Shown piece after piece: positions 9,084 through 17,119 of a stretch of 64,000 bases of DNA. The stretch is from a virus. The DNA lies in the IMG/VR virus record IMGVR_UViG_3300048016_000072, positions 1 to 64,000 of that record; one strand, given 5' to 3'. A model generated the notes under the pieces. That model was not told the DNA's origin. It ran no database searches and saw only the letters and a list, made by a program, of their open reading frames with translations. Each line of letters starts with the position of its first letter. Within the stretch, counting starts at the first letter, position 1. Both the position numbers and the translations under genes were made by a program.

Positions 9084-9120
9084 AAGCCATGAGTATATTA
9101 TTCATGGCTTCTTTGTTTTT
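9084..9120 (+). terminator. Rho-independent terminator
   Basis: AAGCCATGA (9084-9092) pairs perfectly with TCATGGCTT (9102-9110) around a 9-nt loop, followed by CTTTGTTTTT. It ends the single-gene unit 8534-9049 and sits just before the next motif copy at 9145. Confidence 0.8.
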
Positions 9121-9144
9121 ATTTGTAAAGTACCTCAGTTTTAA

Positions 9145-9160
9145 GTATATTATAGTGTAG
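9145..9160 (+). promoter_or_regulatory. Candidate phage promoter motif, copy B
   Basis: GTATATTATAGTGTAG, 33 nt before the ATG at 9194 and 24 nt after the terminator of the previous unit. It matches copy A at 14 of 16 positions. A terminator followed by this motif supports a promoter reading. Confidence 0.55.
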
Positions 9161-9193
9161 ACTGAAGTAATCCAGACACTAATATTAAGCCCT

Positions 9194-10699
9194 ATGCTAC
9201 CCACACGTTCTAATACAGCAGATCAAGGGTGCTCTCCAGTATCATCAAACTGCGTTATTTGGCAAGGTCCTGCCTTACCATGTTTAAGTTTATGCACAGG
9301 AGACACTGTATCATCTGTTATATACAAGCTTGCAGATTTTATCTGTAACTCAGGTAATCAAAACTTAGACGTTGACTTGTCTTGTTTAACAAGCGTTAAC
9401 GTTACAGATAAATCAATCGAGAACATCTTAACTCTTTTGATTACAAAGACGTGTACACTAGAAGATCTTATTAATGATATCGGTGCTGGACCTACTGTTG
9501 AAGATCCTCTCATTACTATTGCACAATGTTTCAGAACAACAGATAGTAATGGAGATCCAATAACAACAAAACAGCATACTGAATATACACGTCTTATTGG
9601 GCTTAAGGTTTGTACTATTGATGGTACTGTTAGTGCACATACTTCAACTCTTAGTTCTTATGGTAATCGTATTACTGTATTAGAACAAGCAGTATTAGGA
9701 AACTCAGCTACAGAAGGTCAAGTTACTTTAACTTGTGGTGGTACAACTACTACACAATCTATTAGTGATGCTTTATTAAATCTACAAGCTCAGGTTTGTG
9801 GTATTCGTACAGCATTAGGTACTAACTCAGCATTAACAAGTGCTGCTGGATTACAACCAAGTTCATTAAGTACTTCTCCTGCATTATCTGTTACAGGTAC
9901 TATGTCTGCTTTAACTGGTTGGAAACCAACAGTTAGTACAGTTGCAGATACTATCTCTAACTTATGGGTTACTCTTATTGACTTACGTACAGCATTCAAT
10001 AACATAAAAGACTTAATCAAGCCAGATTGTGCAAACGTTATTGTTGACTTTGCTCCAGCAATGATTAACAATGGTACTGCGGTTAACTTGTTCTTTAGTG
10101 GTTACAGTTCTGTACCTACTGGATGGACTAACACAGATTCAAAAGGATCTAAGTTAACCATCACTGATGCTCTTGGTAACTCACACCCAATCTACGTTGA
10201 CGTTATTGGTGTTGTTAACTCTGCTAACCCACTTGTGATTCAGTTATCTGGAACACCATTGAACTTAGCTACTAAGTTAACATTTACACTTGCTTCATCA
10301 TTGACAAACTCTGGTGTTCAGTGTAACAAGACTATTACAAAAGGATCTGATAGTGCTACAAACTCTTGCCCTACATTAACTGTAGTTCCAGGAGCAACAA
10401 CAATGGCATTCTCGTTTGCTCCTCCTATTAACGACAACGCAGTATACAAGATCGAATTGTTATCAAGTGGTGATGTTGTTCTTTCAACAAAGACCTTTAA
10501 CAACCCACAAGCAATCGTATCTGATGTATTCACTAACTTGTTACAAGGAACTGCATACAAAGTTAGAGCAACAACAACTATTGGTAGCCTAGCTCCTGTA
10601 GTTTGTCCATCTGCTCCATACACTACTTTAAACACTGACACTGGTTCTACAACTTGCGGATTACCTCCAACGATTGCAGGAACACCAACAGTATCTTAA
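9194..10699 (+). CDS. Appendage/fibre protein with C-terminal FnIII-like module
   Basis: A 501-residue virion protein. Its N-terminus has paired cysteines and the segment SSNCVIWQGPALPCLSLC followed by GDTVSSVIYKLADFIC, which I associate with virion-anchoring domains of crAss-like and other Bacteroidota phage fibres. A long Ser/Thr/Leu-rich helical or beta shaft follows (about 120-290). The C-terminal part (about 392-475: CPTLTVVPGATTMAFSF, later AYKVRATTTIGS) resembles a fibronectin type III fold. It opens a cluster of five adjacent genes (9194-13453) built of similar modules. The likely role is a capsid or tail appendage for surface adhesion. It starts after a terminator and a motif copy, so it probably begins an operon. 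Confidence 0.75.
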   Translation: MLPTRSNTADQGCSPVSSNCVIWQGPALPCLSLCTGDTVSSVIYKLADFICNSGNQNLDVDLSCLTSVNVTDKSIENILTLLITKTCTLEDLINDIGAGPTVEDPLITIAQCFRTTDSNGDPITTKQHTEYTRLIGLKVCTIDGTVSAHTSTLSSYGNRITVLEQAVLGNSATEGQVTLTCGGTTTTQSISDALLNLQAQVCGIRTALGTNSALTSAAGLQPSSLSTSPALSVTGTMSALTGWKPTVSTVADTISNLWVTLIDLRTAFNNIKDLIKPDCANVIVDFAPAMINNGTAVNLFFSGYSSVPTGWTNTDSKGSKLTITDALGNSHPIYVDVIGVVNSANPLVIQLSGTPLNLATKLTFTLASSLTNSGVQCNKTITKGSDSATNSCPTLTVVPGATTMAFSFAPPINDNAVYKIELLSSGDVVLSTKTFNNPQAIVSDVFTNLLQGTAYKVRATTTIGSLAPVVCPSAPYTTLNTDTGSTTCGLPPTIAGTPTVS

Positions 10700-10711
10700 T
10701 ACCACTAAACT

Positions 10712-11230
10712 ATGAGCTGCAGCGATTCATCTTTGCCTTTATCTAATTGCAACCCATGCGCAGGTTGTCCTCCAGTACCAGCAATAACAACTGCTTGTGT
10801 TGATGGAGAACCATGCGAAGAGTTAGCATTACTTGGTTGTGTTAAATACTCAGGAGATAATATCTTAGAAGCAAAGATTACAAACGGAGAACGTTTAGAT
10901 GAGATCTTGCAAAAGCTTATTGTTGGTATTACTGCTCCAGAGTGTATTAGCCCAACCTTAAAGTGTGTAACTAAGTTACGCTCAACTGCAATTACAGCTA
11001 GTGCAATTACTGTTGCTTGGAATACAGCTGCTGATACTACTAGTTTAACATTACAATACAAAACATCATCAGCTTCTGCATGGACTGATGTAGTTGTTAC
11101 TGGATTATCAACAAAACAGATTACTGGATTAACAGCAGCTACAACTTATTACTTCAAAGTAGCTAGTGTTAGTGCTGGTGCTACAAACTGTTCTTCAGTA
11201 ACTATTAGTGTAACAACAAAAGCTGCTTAA
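10712..11230 (+). CDS. FnIII-domain appendage protein
   Basis: 172 residues. The N-terminal 75 residues contain a CxxC-rich stretch (NPCAGCPPVP) and 'NGERLDEILQKLI', similar in style to the N-terminal region of the preceding protein. Residues about 80-170 form one fibronectin III-like domain: SAITVAWNTAADTTSLTLQY, then TGLSTKQITGLTAATTYYFK, with the typical 'L-x-A-x-T-x-Y-x-(F/V)-K-V' strand. It lies 12 nt after the previous gene and 2 nt before the next, so it is part of one operon. Expected role: a small adhesive or bridging subunit of a virion appendage. Confidence 0.75.
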   Translation: MSCSDSSLPLSNCNPCAGCPPVPAITTACVDGEPCEELALLGCVKYSGDNILEAKITNGERLDEILQKLIVGITAPECISPTLKCVTKLRSTAITASAITVAWNTAADTTSLTLQYKTSSASAWTDVVVTGLSTKQITGLTAATTYYFKVASVSAGATNCSSVTISVTTKAA

Positions 11231-11232
11231 CA

Positions 11233-11496
11233 ATGGCTAACGGATTCTTGACTATATCATTAACTACGTCACCTTCTAACTTTTCAGGAGGTTTGCGTAT
11301 ACGGTATAGAAAAGAAGGAACAACTTCTTATACAGAATATATCCATACTGGTGCAGGAAACGTTATTACAATCCCTATAAACGATAACACAGTTTTATAT
11401 GAGGGTACTGTTGAAGGCATCTGTGTTACTAATGGTGTAACAACTTATACAAACCCAACTCCTTTTAGTTCAATTTCAGCTGGTAATACTTACTAA
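11233..11496 (+). CDS. Stand-alone FnIII-like module protein
   Basis: An 87-residue protein consisting of essentially one beta-sandwich module. GGLRIRYRKEGTTSYTEYI and YEGTVEGIC align with the N-terminal modules of the next two genes (GYKVAYKKTTDSSYSF / YEGYIQVEC, and GYRVRWRNVGSANYII / VEGTIENSC). Its stop overlaps the start of the next gene (TAATG). It is either a genuine single-domain subunit or the product of a split from a larger fibre gene. Function is inferred from the neighbouring modules. Confidence 0.65.
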   Translation: MANGFLTISLTTSPSNFSGGLRIRYRKEGTTSYTEYIHTGAGNVITIPINDNTVLYEGTVEGICVTNGVTTYTNPTPFSSISAGNTY

Positions 11497-12488
11497 TGGC
11501 AACATTAACAGTCAACTTTATTATTAACGGTACTGTACCAGTGCTAGGATATAAGGTAGCTTATAAGAAGACTACAGATTCTTCTTATAGTTTCTTACCT
11601 GCAAATATCTTTACTAGTCCAGCTATTATTACTGGTGTTGATCCAACAGCTCAATATGAAGGTTATATACAAGTTGAGTGTGCGGGTGTTACTGGAGCAA
11701 AGACTAACTTTACAACTGCAGGACAAATAACTCCTCCAGGACCAACTGTTCCAGGATATACATTGACATTAACTGATGGTAATGGTTATCCTATTACAAC
11801 TGCAAACGAAGGTTCTGTTATTTTAGCAAAACTAGTTACAGAAAATATAAGTTACGGTACTCAGATACCTTATACAGTAACTGGATTACAACTTGCAGAT
11901 TTAGGACCAGGTTCTGCTCCACTAGCAGGTAACTTTGTTATTGAGAACACAGGACATAGTGATACAAAGTCTTTTGCTATTGCGGCTGACTTAACAACAG
12001 AAGGAACAGAGACGTTTACAATTACTCTTGATGGATTAACTGTAAGCAAGTCTTGTACTATTGTTGATACATCTATCTCAGGCGGTAGTCAACCTACTCC
12101 TGTACCTACATGTATTCTTGTTGAAGACGGATGGTTAAGTGATAGTCAACAAGAATGTACTGGAACTAATCCAGCAACATCTTATAATAGAATAGTTAAC
12201 AGAGTACGTGTTACTATAAAAGATCAAAACGGATTAAACACCACAAGAACATCATCAACAGATGTAGTACTACGATTTACGTATAACCAGTGTTGGGGTG
12301 GTGTTGATCCTGTATATACTCAAACGATTACTATTCCAGCTGGACAACCAACTGCTTATTTAGACTATTGGAAATATGATGTTGTTGACTGTGGTCAAGC
12401 AAACTGTGTTCCAGAAGATATTAACTTTAACTGTGCGGTTAGTAATACTGCAGGTTTAGTATTCTGCCCTACAACTCCTACTTGTTAA
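11496..12488 (+). CDS. FnIII-like plus Calx-beta-like appendage protein
   Basis: 330 residues. Residues 1-75 form an FnIII-like module (GYKVAYKKTTDSSYSFLPAN). Residues about 85-195 resemble a Calx-beta domain, with ANEGSVILAKLVTENISYGT, an acidic turn and TTEGTETFTITLDGL. Calx-beta domains bind Ca2+ in extracellular adhesion proteins; whether the acidic ligands are complete here was not established. The remaining 130 residues are Cys/Trp-rich (QCWGGVDPVYTQTITIPAGQ). The start overlaps the upstream stop by 1 nt. It is a likely virion appendage subunit. Confidence 0.72.
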   Translation: MATLTVNFIINGTVPVLGYKVAYKKTTDSSYSFLPANIFTSPAIITGVDPTAQYEGYIQVECAGVTGAKTNFTTAGQITPPGPTVPGYTLTLTDGNGYPITTANEGSVILAKLVTENISYGTQIPYTVTGLQLADLGPGSAPLAGNFVIENTGHSDTKSFAIAADLTTEGTETFTITLDGLTVSKSCTIVDTSISGGSQPTPVPTCILVEDGWLSDSQQECTGTNPATSYNRIVNRVRVTIKDQNGLNTTRTSSTDVVLRFTYNQCWGGVDPVYTQTITIPAGQPTAYLDYWKYDVVDCGQANCVPEDINFNCAVSNTAGLVFCPTTPTC

Positions 12489-12490
12489 TT

Positions 12491-13453
12491 ATGGCTTGCC
12501 CTGTTACTAGAACTATAACGATTAACTTTAACCCATCTACTCCTGCTCCTGCAAACGGATACAGAGTACGTTGGAGAAACGTTGGTAGTGCAAACTATAT
12601 TATTGCTGGTAACTTTACTAGTTCACCAGTAGTGTTACCAAACATCCCAATGTGTGTTGCAGTTGAAGGTACTATAGAGAACAGTTGTGGCAATAATGAT
12701 TATAGTTCTTCGACTCTATGGTCAGTGCCTGCACTAGCATCAACAAAATGTGCAAACATACTTGTTAGAAGTAAGTTATCTCCTAGCTTTTATATCTACC
12801 CAAAAGAACTTATTGATGTTGACAACTCATCATCAACAAATATATCTTTAAACTATATAGCAAACGATACGCCAAATAGATTTACTGTATATAACTCAGA
12901 TAATAATATAGTTGCTAACTCAAACTGGGTTGGTGTTGCAGATTACGCTGGTCCTTGGGGATCTTCTTTGAATACAGACATCTCAGGAACATTAACGTTT
13001 CCAAAAGCATCTGGAGATGGTCGCTTCTTTTATCTTATTGTTGAGCATGCCGGTCATGCAACAATAACAGATAGTTGGCAAGTAACATTAGGATGTGCAG
13101 TTGGTGGTGGTACACTAACTCCAACTTACGATCTTAAAGCTTATATCTACGGTACACAAACAAACGTAGGAGCTGAAGGTCAAACTATTACTGTTGTATT
13201 AACAACAACAAACGTATCTAACGGAACAAACATTAACTATGAGGTGACTGGTATTCAGTCTGCTGACTTATCAGTTGGTTCTGCAGGATTAACAGGAACA
13301 TTTACAGTTAATAATGGTACAGCTTCAAAGGTCTTTACATTCGTAAACGATGTAACAACAGAAGGAGTCGAAAACTTTTTATTGACATTAACATCACCAG
13401 GGATAACAAAGAGTATAACTCTTCCTATATCGGATACATCACCTGGTTTATAA
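12491..13453 (+). CDS. FnIII-like plus Calx-beta-like appendage protein, second copy
   Basis: 320 residues starting MACPVTRTITINFN at the ATG 2 nt after the previous stop. The frame is open back to a TTG at 12482, but the ATG is the better start. Its plan resembles the previous protein: an FnIII-like module (GYRVRWRNVGSANYIIAGN), a middle beta domain (about 85-200), and a C-terminal Calx-beta-like domain (about 210-317: GAEGQTITVVLTTTNVSNGT, then DVTTEGVENFLLTLTSPG). The Calx-beta unit is C-terminal here and central in the neighbour, so the modules look shuffled. It is the last gene before the strong terminator at 13495. Confidence 0.72.
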   Translation: MACPVTRTITINFNPSTPAPANGYRVRWRNVGSANYIIAGNFTSSPVVLPNIPMCVAVEGTIENSCGNNDYSSSTLWSVPALASTKCANILVRSKLSPSFYIYPKELIDVDNSSSTNISLNYIANDTPNRFTVYNSDNNIVANSNWVGVADYAGPWGSSLNTDISGTLTFPKASGDGRFFYLIVEHAGHATITDSWQVTLGCAVGGGTLTPTYDLKAYIYGTQTNVGAEGQTITVVLTTTNVSNGTNINYEVTGIQSADLSVGSAGLTGTFTVNNGTASKVFTFVNDVTTEGVENFLLTLTSPGITKSITLPISDTSPGL

Positions 13454-13457
13454 GACA

Positions 13458-13529
13458 TTGTCTGAAGTTTTGTTGGTTTTCTTCTGACAAACGGGACCCC
13501 TTGCTAGAAATGGCGGGGGTCTTTATTTT
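13458..13529 (+). terminator. Double hairpin terminator
   Basis: A first stem pairs TTGTCTGAAG with CTTCTGACAA (one mismatch, 13458-13490). A second pairs GACCCC (13495-13500) with GGGGTC (13516-13521), with an inner GCTA-GAAA-TGGC stem-loop, followed by TTTATTTTG. The second hairpin is a strong intrinsic terminator and closes the appendage operon. Confidence 0.8.
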
Positions 13530-13617
13530 GTATTAAACTAACAAAAGCTTGGAAGTATGGAATATTTTTATCAGTTTTATCTTCCATAAGTGTAACTAAC
13601 AACAAAAAGAGTAACTT

Positions 13618-14892
13618 ATGAGTACTAAATCTATCAATGAATTAGTAGCACACAGCATTACCTGGAAGAAGAGTAACATGTATTGTGCTGACAAACTAGG
13701 ACTATCGCTTTTACAATACAAGAAGTTAAAACGACAAGTCCTTTTAGACCAGAAGTTCAATCCAGATGCCCCTGACTTAGCTTACGATATCGAGATTGAA
13801 GAGAATGTAAAGGATGGTACTGCAAAGATAACAGGTACTACAACAGAACAACCTCAATCAGCAGAAGAGATCATTAGAGTACTGAAGATCGATTTATCAA
13901 AGTGGGAACTTAATCGATTCTGGAACAAACAAAAGAAGAACGGCTGGTTAGTATCAGCATTAGTAGTAAAGAAAAAAGACGGCGACTTATCAATAGAAGA
14001 CGCAGAGCATATAATTGCGAGAGTATTCCAAGACAAAAACTTCAAACCTGTCACTCTCTACCCATCGATATCAAATCAAAAAGCATTATTTGTTTATTTA
14101 TCTGACAGACATATCGCTGCGTATGTTGGTGGGGTTGCTATGTATGCAAACTCATATGATAAAACAGTATACAAAAAACGTTTAGCAGAAGTATTACATG
14201 AAATACATTATCAGAAAAGTATATTCGGCAAGTTCGAGGACGTATTCATTATCGATTTGGGAGATAAGATGGATGGTCTTGATGGTTATACAACTAGAGG
14301 TGGTCACAAGCTTCCTCAGAATATGAATAACCGCGAAGCATTTGAAGTAGCTGTTGAAGCAGAAAAAGAGTTTATAGACTCAGTGATTGCATCAGATGTA
14401 GCAAACAACTATCATGTTTATCAGAATGCTAACTCAAACCATGGTGGTGACTTCGACTATATGGTTAATAGAGCTTTAGAGATATATGTAAATACAAAGT
14501 ATCCACAAGTAAGTACAAAGATCTTTCAGAGATTTATTGAACATGTACAGTATGGAGATCATTGCTTTATGTTTACTCATGGTAAAGATGATGCTGATAT
14601 GAAGCATGGTTTACCTTTACATCTAAATGATAAGGTTGAGAATTACTTGCGTAAGTATTTGATGTATAATAAGATTGACCCAGATACATGTTACGTATCT
14701 TTAGTTAAAGGGGATCTTCATATGTCAGCTAGTCAAGGAGCTTATGGATTTAGATACCGTAACGTATTATCTTTATTTGGAGGCAGTAAGTGGATAGGAA
14801 CAAACTTTGGACCTAACAGACCAGGTTGTAGTTATGAGATTGTTGAGAAGTATACAGAACGCATACTTGAAGGGAACATCATGTTTTCATAG
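13618..14892 (+). CDS. Calcineurin-like metallophosphoesterase
   Basis: A 424-residue protein. The first 50 residues look like a helix-turn-helix (SINELVAHSITWKKSNMYCA, DKLGLSLLQYKKLKRQVL). The catalytic part shows the family's metal-binding motifs in order: SDRH (D163, H165), GDKMD (D216, D219), NSNH (N274, H275), THGK (H321) and GDLH near 360. These enzymes use two metal ions to hydrolyse phosphodiesters or phosphomonoesters; the substrate cannot be read here. It sits between the appendage cluster and the tail genes, after a strong terminator, so it probably has its own promoter. Possible roles are DNA processing, counter-defence signalling cleavage or a virion function. The fold assignment is firm; the role is open. 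Confidence 0.8.
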   Translation: MSTKSINELVAHSITWKKSNMYCADKLGLSLLQYKKLKRQVLLDQKFNPDAPDLAYDIEIEENVKDGTAKITGTTTEQPQSAEEIIRVLKIDLSKWELNRFWNKQKKNGWLVSALVVKKKDGDLSIEDAEHIIARVFQDKNFKPVTLYPSISNQKALFVYLSDRHIAAYVGGVAMYANSYDKTVYKKRLAEVLHEIHYQKSIFGKFEDVFIIDLGDKMDGLDGYTTRGGHKLPQNMNNREAFEVAVEAEKEFIDSVIASDVANNYHVYQNANSNHGGDFDYMVNRALEIYVNTKYPQVSTKIFQRFIEHVQYGDHCFMFTHGKDDADMKHGLPLHLNDKVENYLRKYLMYNKIDPDTCYVSLVKGDLHMSASQGAYGFRYRNVLSLFGGSKWIGTNFGPNRPGCSYEIVEKYTERILEGNIMFS

Positions 14893-14911
14893 GAAACTTG
14901 GCATATTTTTT

Positions 14912-14926
14912 GTAAATTATTAGTAG
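14912..14926 (+). promoter_or_regulatory. Candidate phage promoter motif, copy C
   Basis: GTAAATTATTAGTAG lies 12 nt before the ATG at 14939, preceded by CATATTTTTT (14902-14911). It is 1 nt shorter than the other copies. The upstream ATATTTT element recurs before copies D and E. Confidence 0.5.
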
Positions 14927-14938
14927 AAGAGCCTCTAT

Positions 14939-15523
14939 ATGAAGGTATATAAACAACCAGATTTAAACGCTCCTCGGTATCGTCCAAAGAAACTAAACAT
15001 ACTTAGTCAGGATACTTACAGGAACTTCTTACAGAAGAATCCAAAGTATCGTTCTTTAACATACCAAGAGTATAAAGAGATCGTCATTGCAATAAACGGC
15101 AAGCTCTGGGAAACAGTTATAGATAATAGAGATGGGGTAGAACTACCAGAACATCTTGGTTATTTATTCATAGGTACATGTAAGCGAAAGATTACAGATA
15201 ATACAGACTATCAGAAGTCTGCTATCTATGGTGTTAAAGTGCAGAGACAAAACTGGGAGTCAGATCAGTTCGTAGCAAAGATCTTCTATACCAACTTTGA
15301 AGTCAAGTACAGGTTTAAGTTTCATCATATGTGGGGCTTTACTGGTGTTAGAGACTTTAAACGTACTGTTGCAAAGACTTATCCGATTGAGTGGAAGAAG
15401 TATCCCGTGATCGATAACTTTCAGCAGGTCTCTAGAATGTTTCGTATATCAAATCGAAAGGATCTACAAGATAAGAAAACAGCTGAAGACCTCATTAACT
15501 ATGATGAGTTCGACTTAGATTAA
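14939..15523 (+). CDS. Tail/ring structural protein (crAss-like, putative)
   Basis: A 194-residue basic protein starting MKVYKQPDLNAPRYRPKKLN, with aromatic-rich beta segments (TNFEVKYRFKFHHMWGFTGV) and an acidic C-terminus. No enzyme motif is seen. It is the first of four closely spaced genes (14939, 15531, 16208, 17119) leading to a muzzle-like protein, the order in which crAss-like phages encode their portal-proximal ring and tail-barrel proteins. Assignment as a ring or connector protein is by synteny only. Confidence 0.6.
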   Translation: MKVYKQPDLNAPRYRPKKLNILSQDTYRNFLQKNPKYRSLTYQEYKEIVIAINGKLWETVIDNRDGVELPEHLGYLFIGTCKRKITDNTDYQKSAIYGVKVQRQNWESDQFVAKIFYTNFEVKYRFKFHHMWGFTGVRDFKRTVAKTYPIEWKKYPVIDNFQQVSRMFRISNRKDLQDKKTAEDLINYDEFDLD

Positions 15524-15530
15524 TACAATC

Positions 15531-16208
15531 ATGGCAAGAACCACTATTGGAGAAGTTATCTCACGAGTACGTAATCAGTTAAAGGCTGTCAAATCAGACG
15601 CCTTTTTAACTGATCGTTTTATTTATAGTCTTATCAGTAAACACGCTAAGTGGTTAATGAAGCGTGAAGATGGTAAGAATAAGATTATGTCTTTTGCATC
15701 TATCTTTCAAACGCTTGACTATGTTGAGCTTGTTGAGATTGATCGTGTTGAGGCACAGTGCACAGGTATTAAATCTGGTCTTACATTCAGACGTACAAAG
15801 GCAAAGATACCTGCATTCATGCAAGGATACTGGGGACCATTGATCCGTTCGATAACTTCTATTGATGGTAGTGAGTCATTACAACCAACAACCCCTGCAA
15901 CGTTCTTGAATATTGCAAAGCAGAAGAACTATAAGTATAATAAAACAAAGTACTTCTGGTTCTTGAACGATCACTTATACTTTCCAGATCTTGATTGGGA
16001 TGCTGTAAGAGTTGAAGCCGCTTTTGAAGATAGTGTTGGATGTTGGAACTGTGATCCTTCTGATGACTGTAACTTTAGACAACTAGAACCCTTTAACGTT
16101 CCTGACTTCCTGCATGGTGAGATTGAGTCAAACGTAATGAAAGACTTCGGTATAACTTTACAGATACCATCTGATGTATCTGCTGATAAACAAAGCAACT
16201 TTAGATAA
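15531..16208 (+). CDS. Tail/ring structural protein (crAss-like, putative)
   Basis: 225 residues starting MARTTIGEVISRVRNQLKAV. Residues 5-45 (SRVRNQLKAVKSDAFLTDRF, IYSLISKHAKWL) resemble the N-terminal helices of head-tail connector and ring proteins. A later Cys/Asp segment (CWNCDPSDDCNF) is near 165. The stop overlaps the start of the next gene (TAATG), indicating translational coupling. It probably belongs to the tail-barrel ring stack. Confidence 0.65.
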   Translation: MARTTIGEVISRVRNQLKAVKSDAFLTDRFIYSLISKHAKWLMKREDGKNKIMSFASIFQTLDYVELVEIDRVEAQCTGIKSGLTFRRTKAKIPAFMQGYWGPLIRSITSIDGSESLQPTTPATFLNIAKQKNYKYNKTKYFWFLNDHLYFPDLDWDAVRVEAAFEDSVGCWNCDPSDDCNFRQLEPFNVPDFLHGEIESNVMKDFGITLQIPSDVSADKQSNFR

Positions 16209-17119
16209 TGAATACTGACTTACAATATCGCACCTTTGACGAGTTAATGGCATCCGTGTCATCTGACTTTCGTATGTATAATCTTGAGGGGATGATTGAG
16301 CCAGCTGATCTTATCAAAGTTGCTCAACGGGTTTCTTATGATCTTGGTCTTCGTATCAATAAGACAAAAGAGACAGTGCTTGAGATTACAAAAGGAAAAG
16401 CTCGTTTGCCTCTTGACTTCTATGTACTTAACAATGCAATGTTGTTAGGTCAGTATAAAGTAAAGACTCCTGTAATGGCTGGTCGTCAAACAGAAGAATT
16501 AACACTTGTTGTTGATCCTGGTGTTTGTAGATCATGTGGCTCTGAAGCTACTGTTTGTGGATGTACTGATACGTATACTACATCAACTCAGCAACATGGT
16601 GATAACCATGGAGAAGTAGTACTTGTTGAAAAGATCAGAAATGAGGTTAGAATCTATGATCACTTCGAAAGAGTACATATGAACCCAAGTAAGTTTTTAT
16701 CTCGTTACGCTCAAAGTATGGGGCTTGCAGGAGATAGCACTGCTTGGCATGCAGAGATCAAGAATGGTTTTATTCATACCAATCTAACAGAAGGTAAGAT
16801 CTACATAAACTACGAAGGATCATTAGAAGACGAAGATGGTAACTTATTAGTTCTTGATCATCCAATGATTAACGAATACTATGAGTATGCTTTAAAGAAA
16901 CGTATTCTTGAAAACTTGTTTATGAACGGTGAGAATACCGTTACTAATCAGATTCAACTTATTGAACCGTTGTATAGAGCTGCAAGAAACAATGCTTTAT
17001 CAATAGTTAATACTCCTAACTTCCAGGAGATGCATGATCTATGGGCTAAGAACAGAAAAGCCCAATACAATAGATACTATGCAATGTTTAGTTCAGCTTC
17101 AAATACTACCTTTAAGTAA
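16208..17119 (+). CDS. Tail ring / tail-tubular-A-like protein
   Basis: 303 residues. The N-terminus (RTFDELMASVSSDFRMYNLE, GMIEPADLIKVAQRVSYDLG, LRINKTKETVLEI) matches the pattern I know from conserved crAss-like tail ring proteins. Near residues 100-120 is a small Cys cluster (CRSCGSEATVCGC), a possible metal-binding knuckle. The C-terminal helices (YEYALKKRILENLFMNGENT) are typical of connector-like proteins. The stop overlaps the next start (TAATG). Expected role: part of the barrel between portal and muzzle. Confidence 0.7.
   Translation: MNTDLQYRTFDELMASVSSDFRMYNLEGMIEPADLIKVAQRVSYDLGLRINKTKETVLEITKGKARLPLDFYVLNNAMLLGQYKVKTPVMAGRQTEELTLVVDPGVCRSCGSEATVCGCTDTYTTSTQQHGDNHGEVVLVEKIRNEVRIYDHFERVHMNPSKFLSRYAQSMGLAGDSTAWHAEIKNGFIHTNLTEGKIYINYEGSLEDEDGNLLVLDHPMINEYYEYALKKRILENLFMNGENTVTNQIQLIEPLYRAARNNALSIVNTPNFQEMHDLWAKNRKAQYNRYYAMFSSASNTTFK

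Noticed and set aside
10705-11061. 118-residue minus-strand frame opposite the FnIII-domain gene
   Set aside because: Fully antisense to a coherent plus-strand gene; no upstream signal or recognisable protein features.
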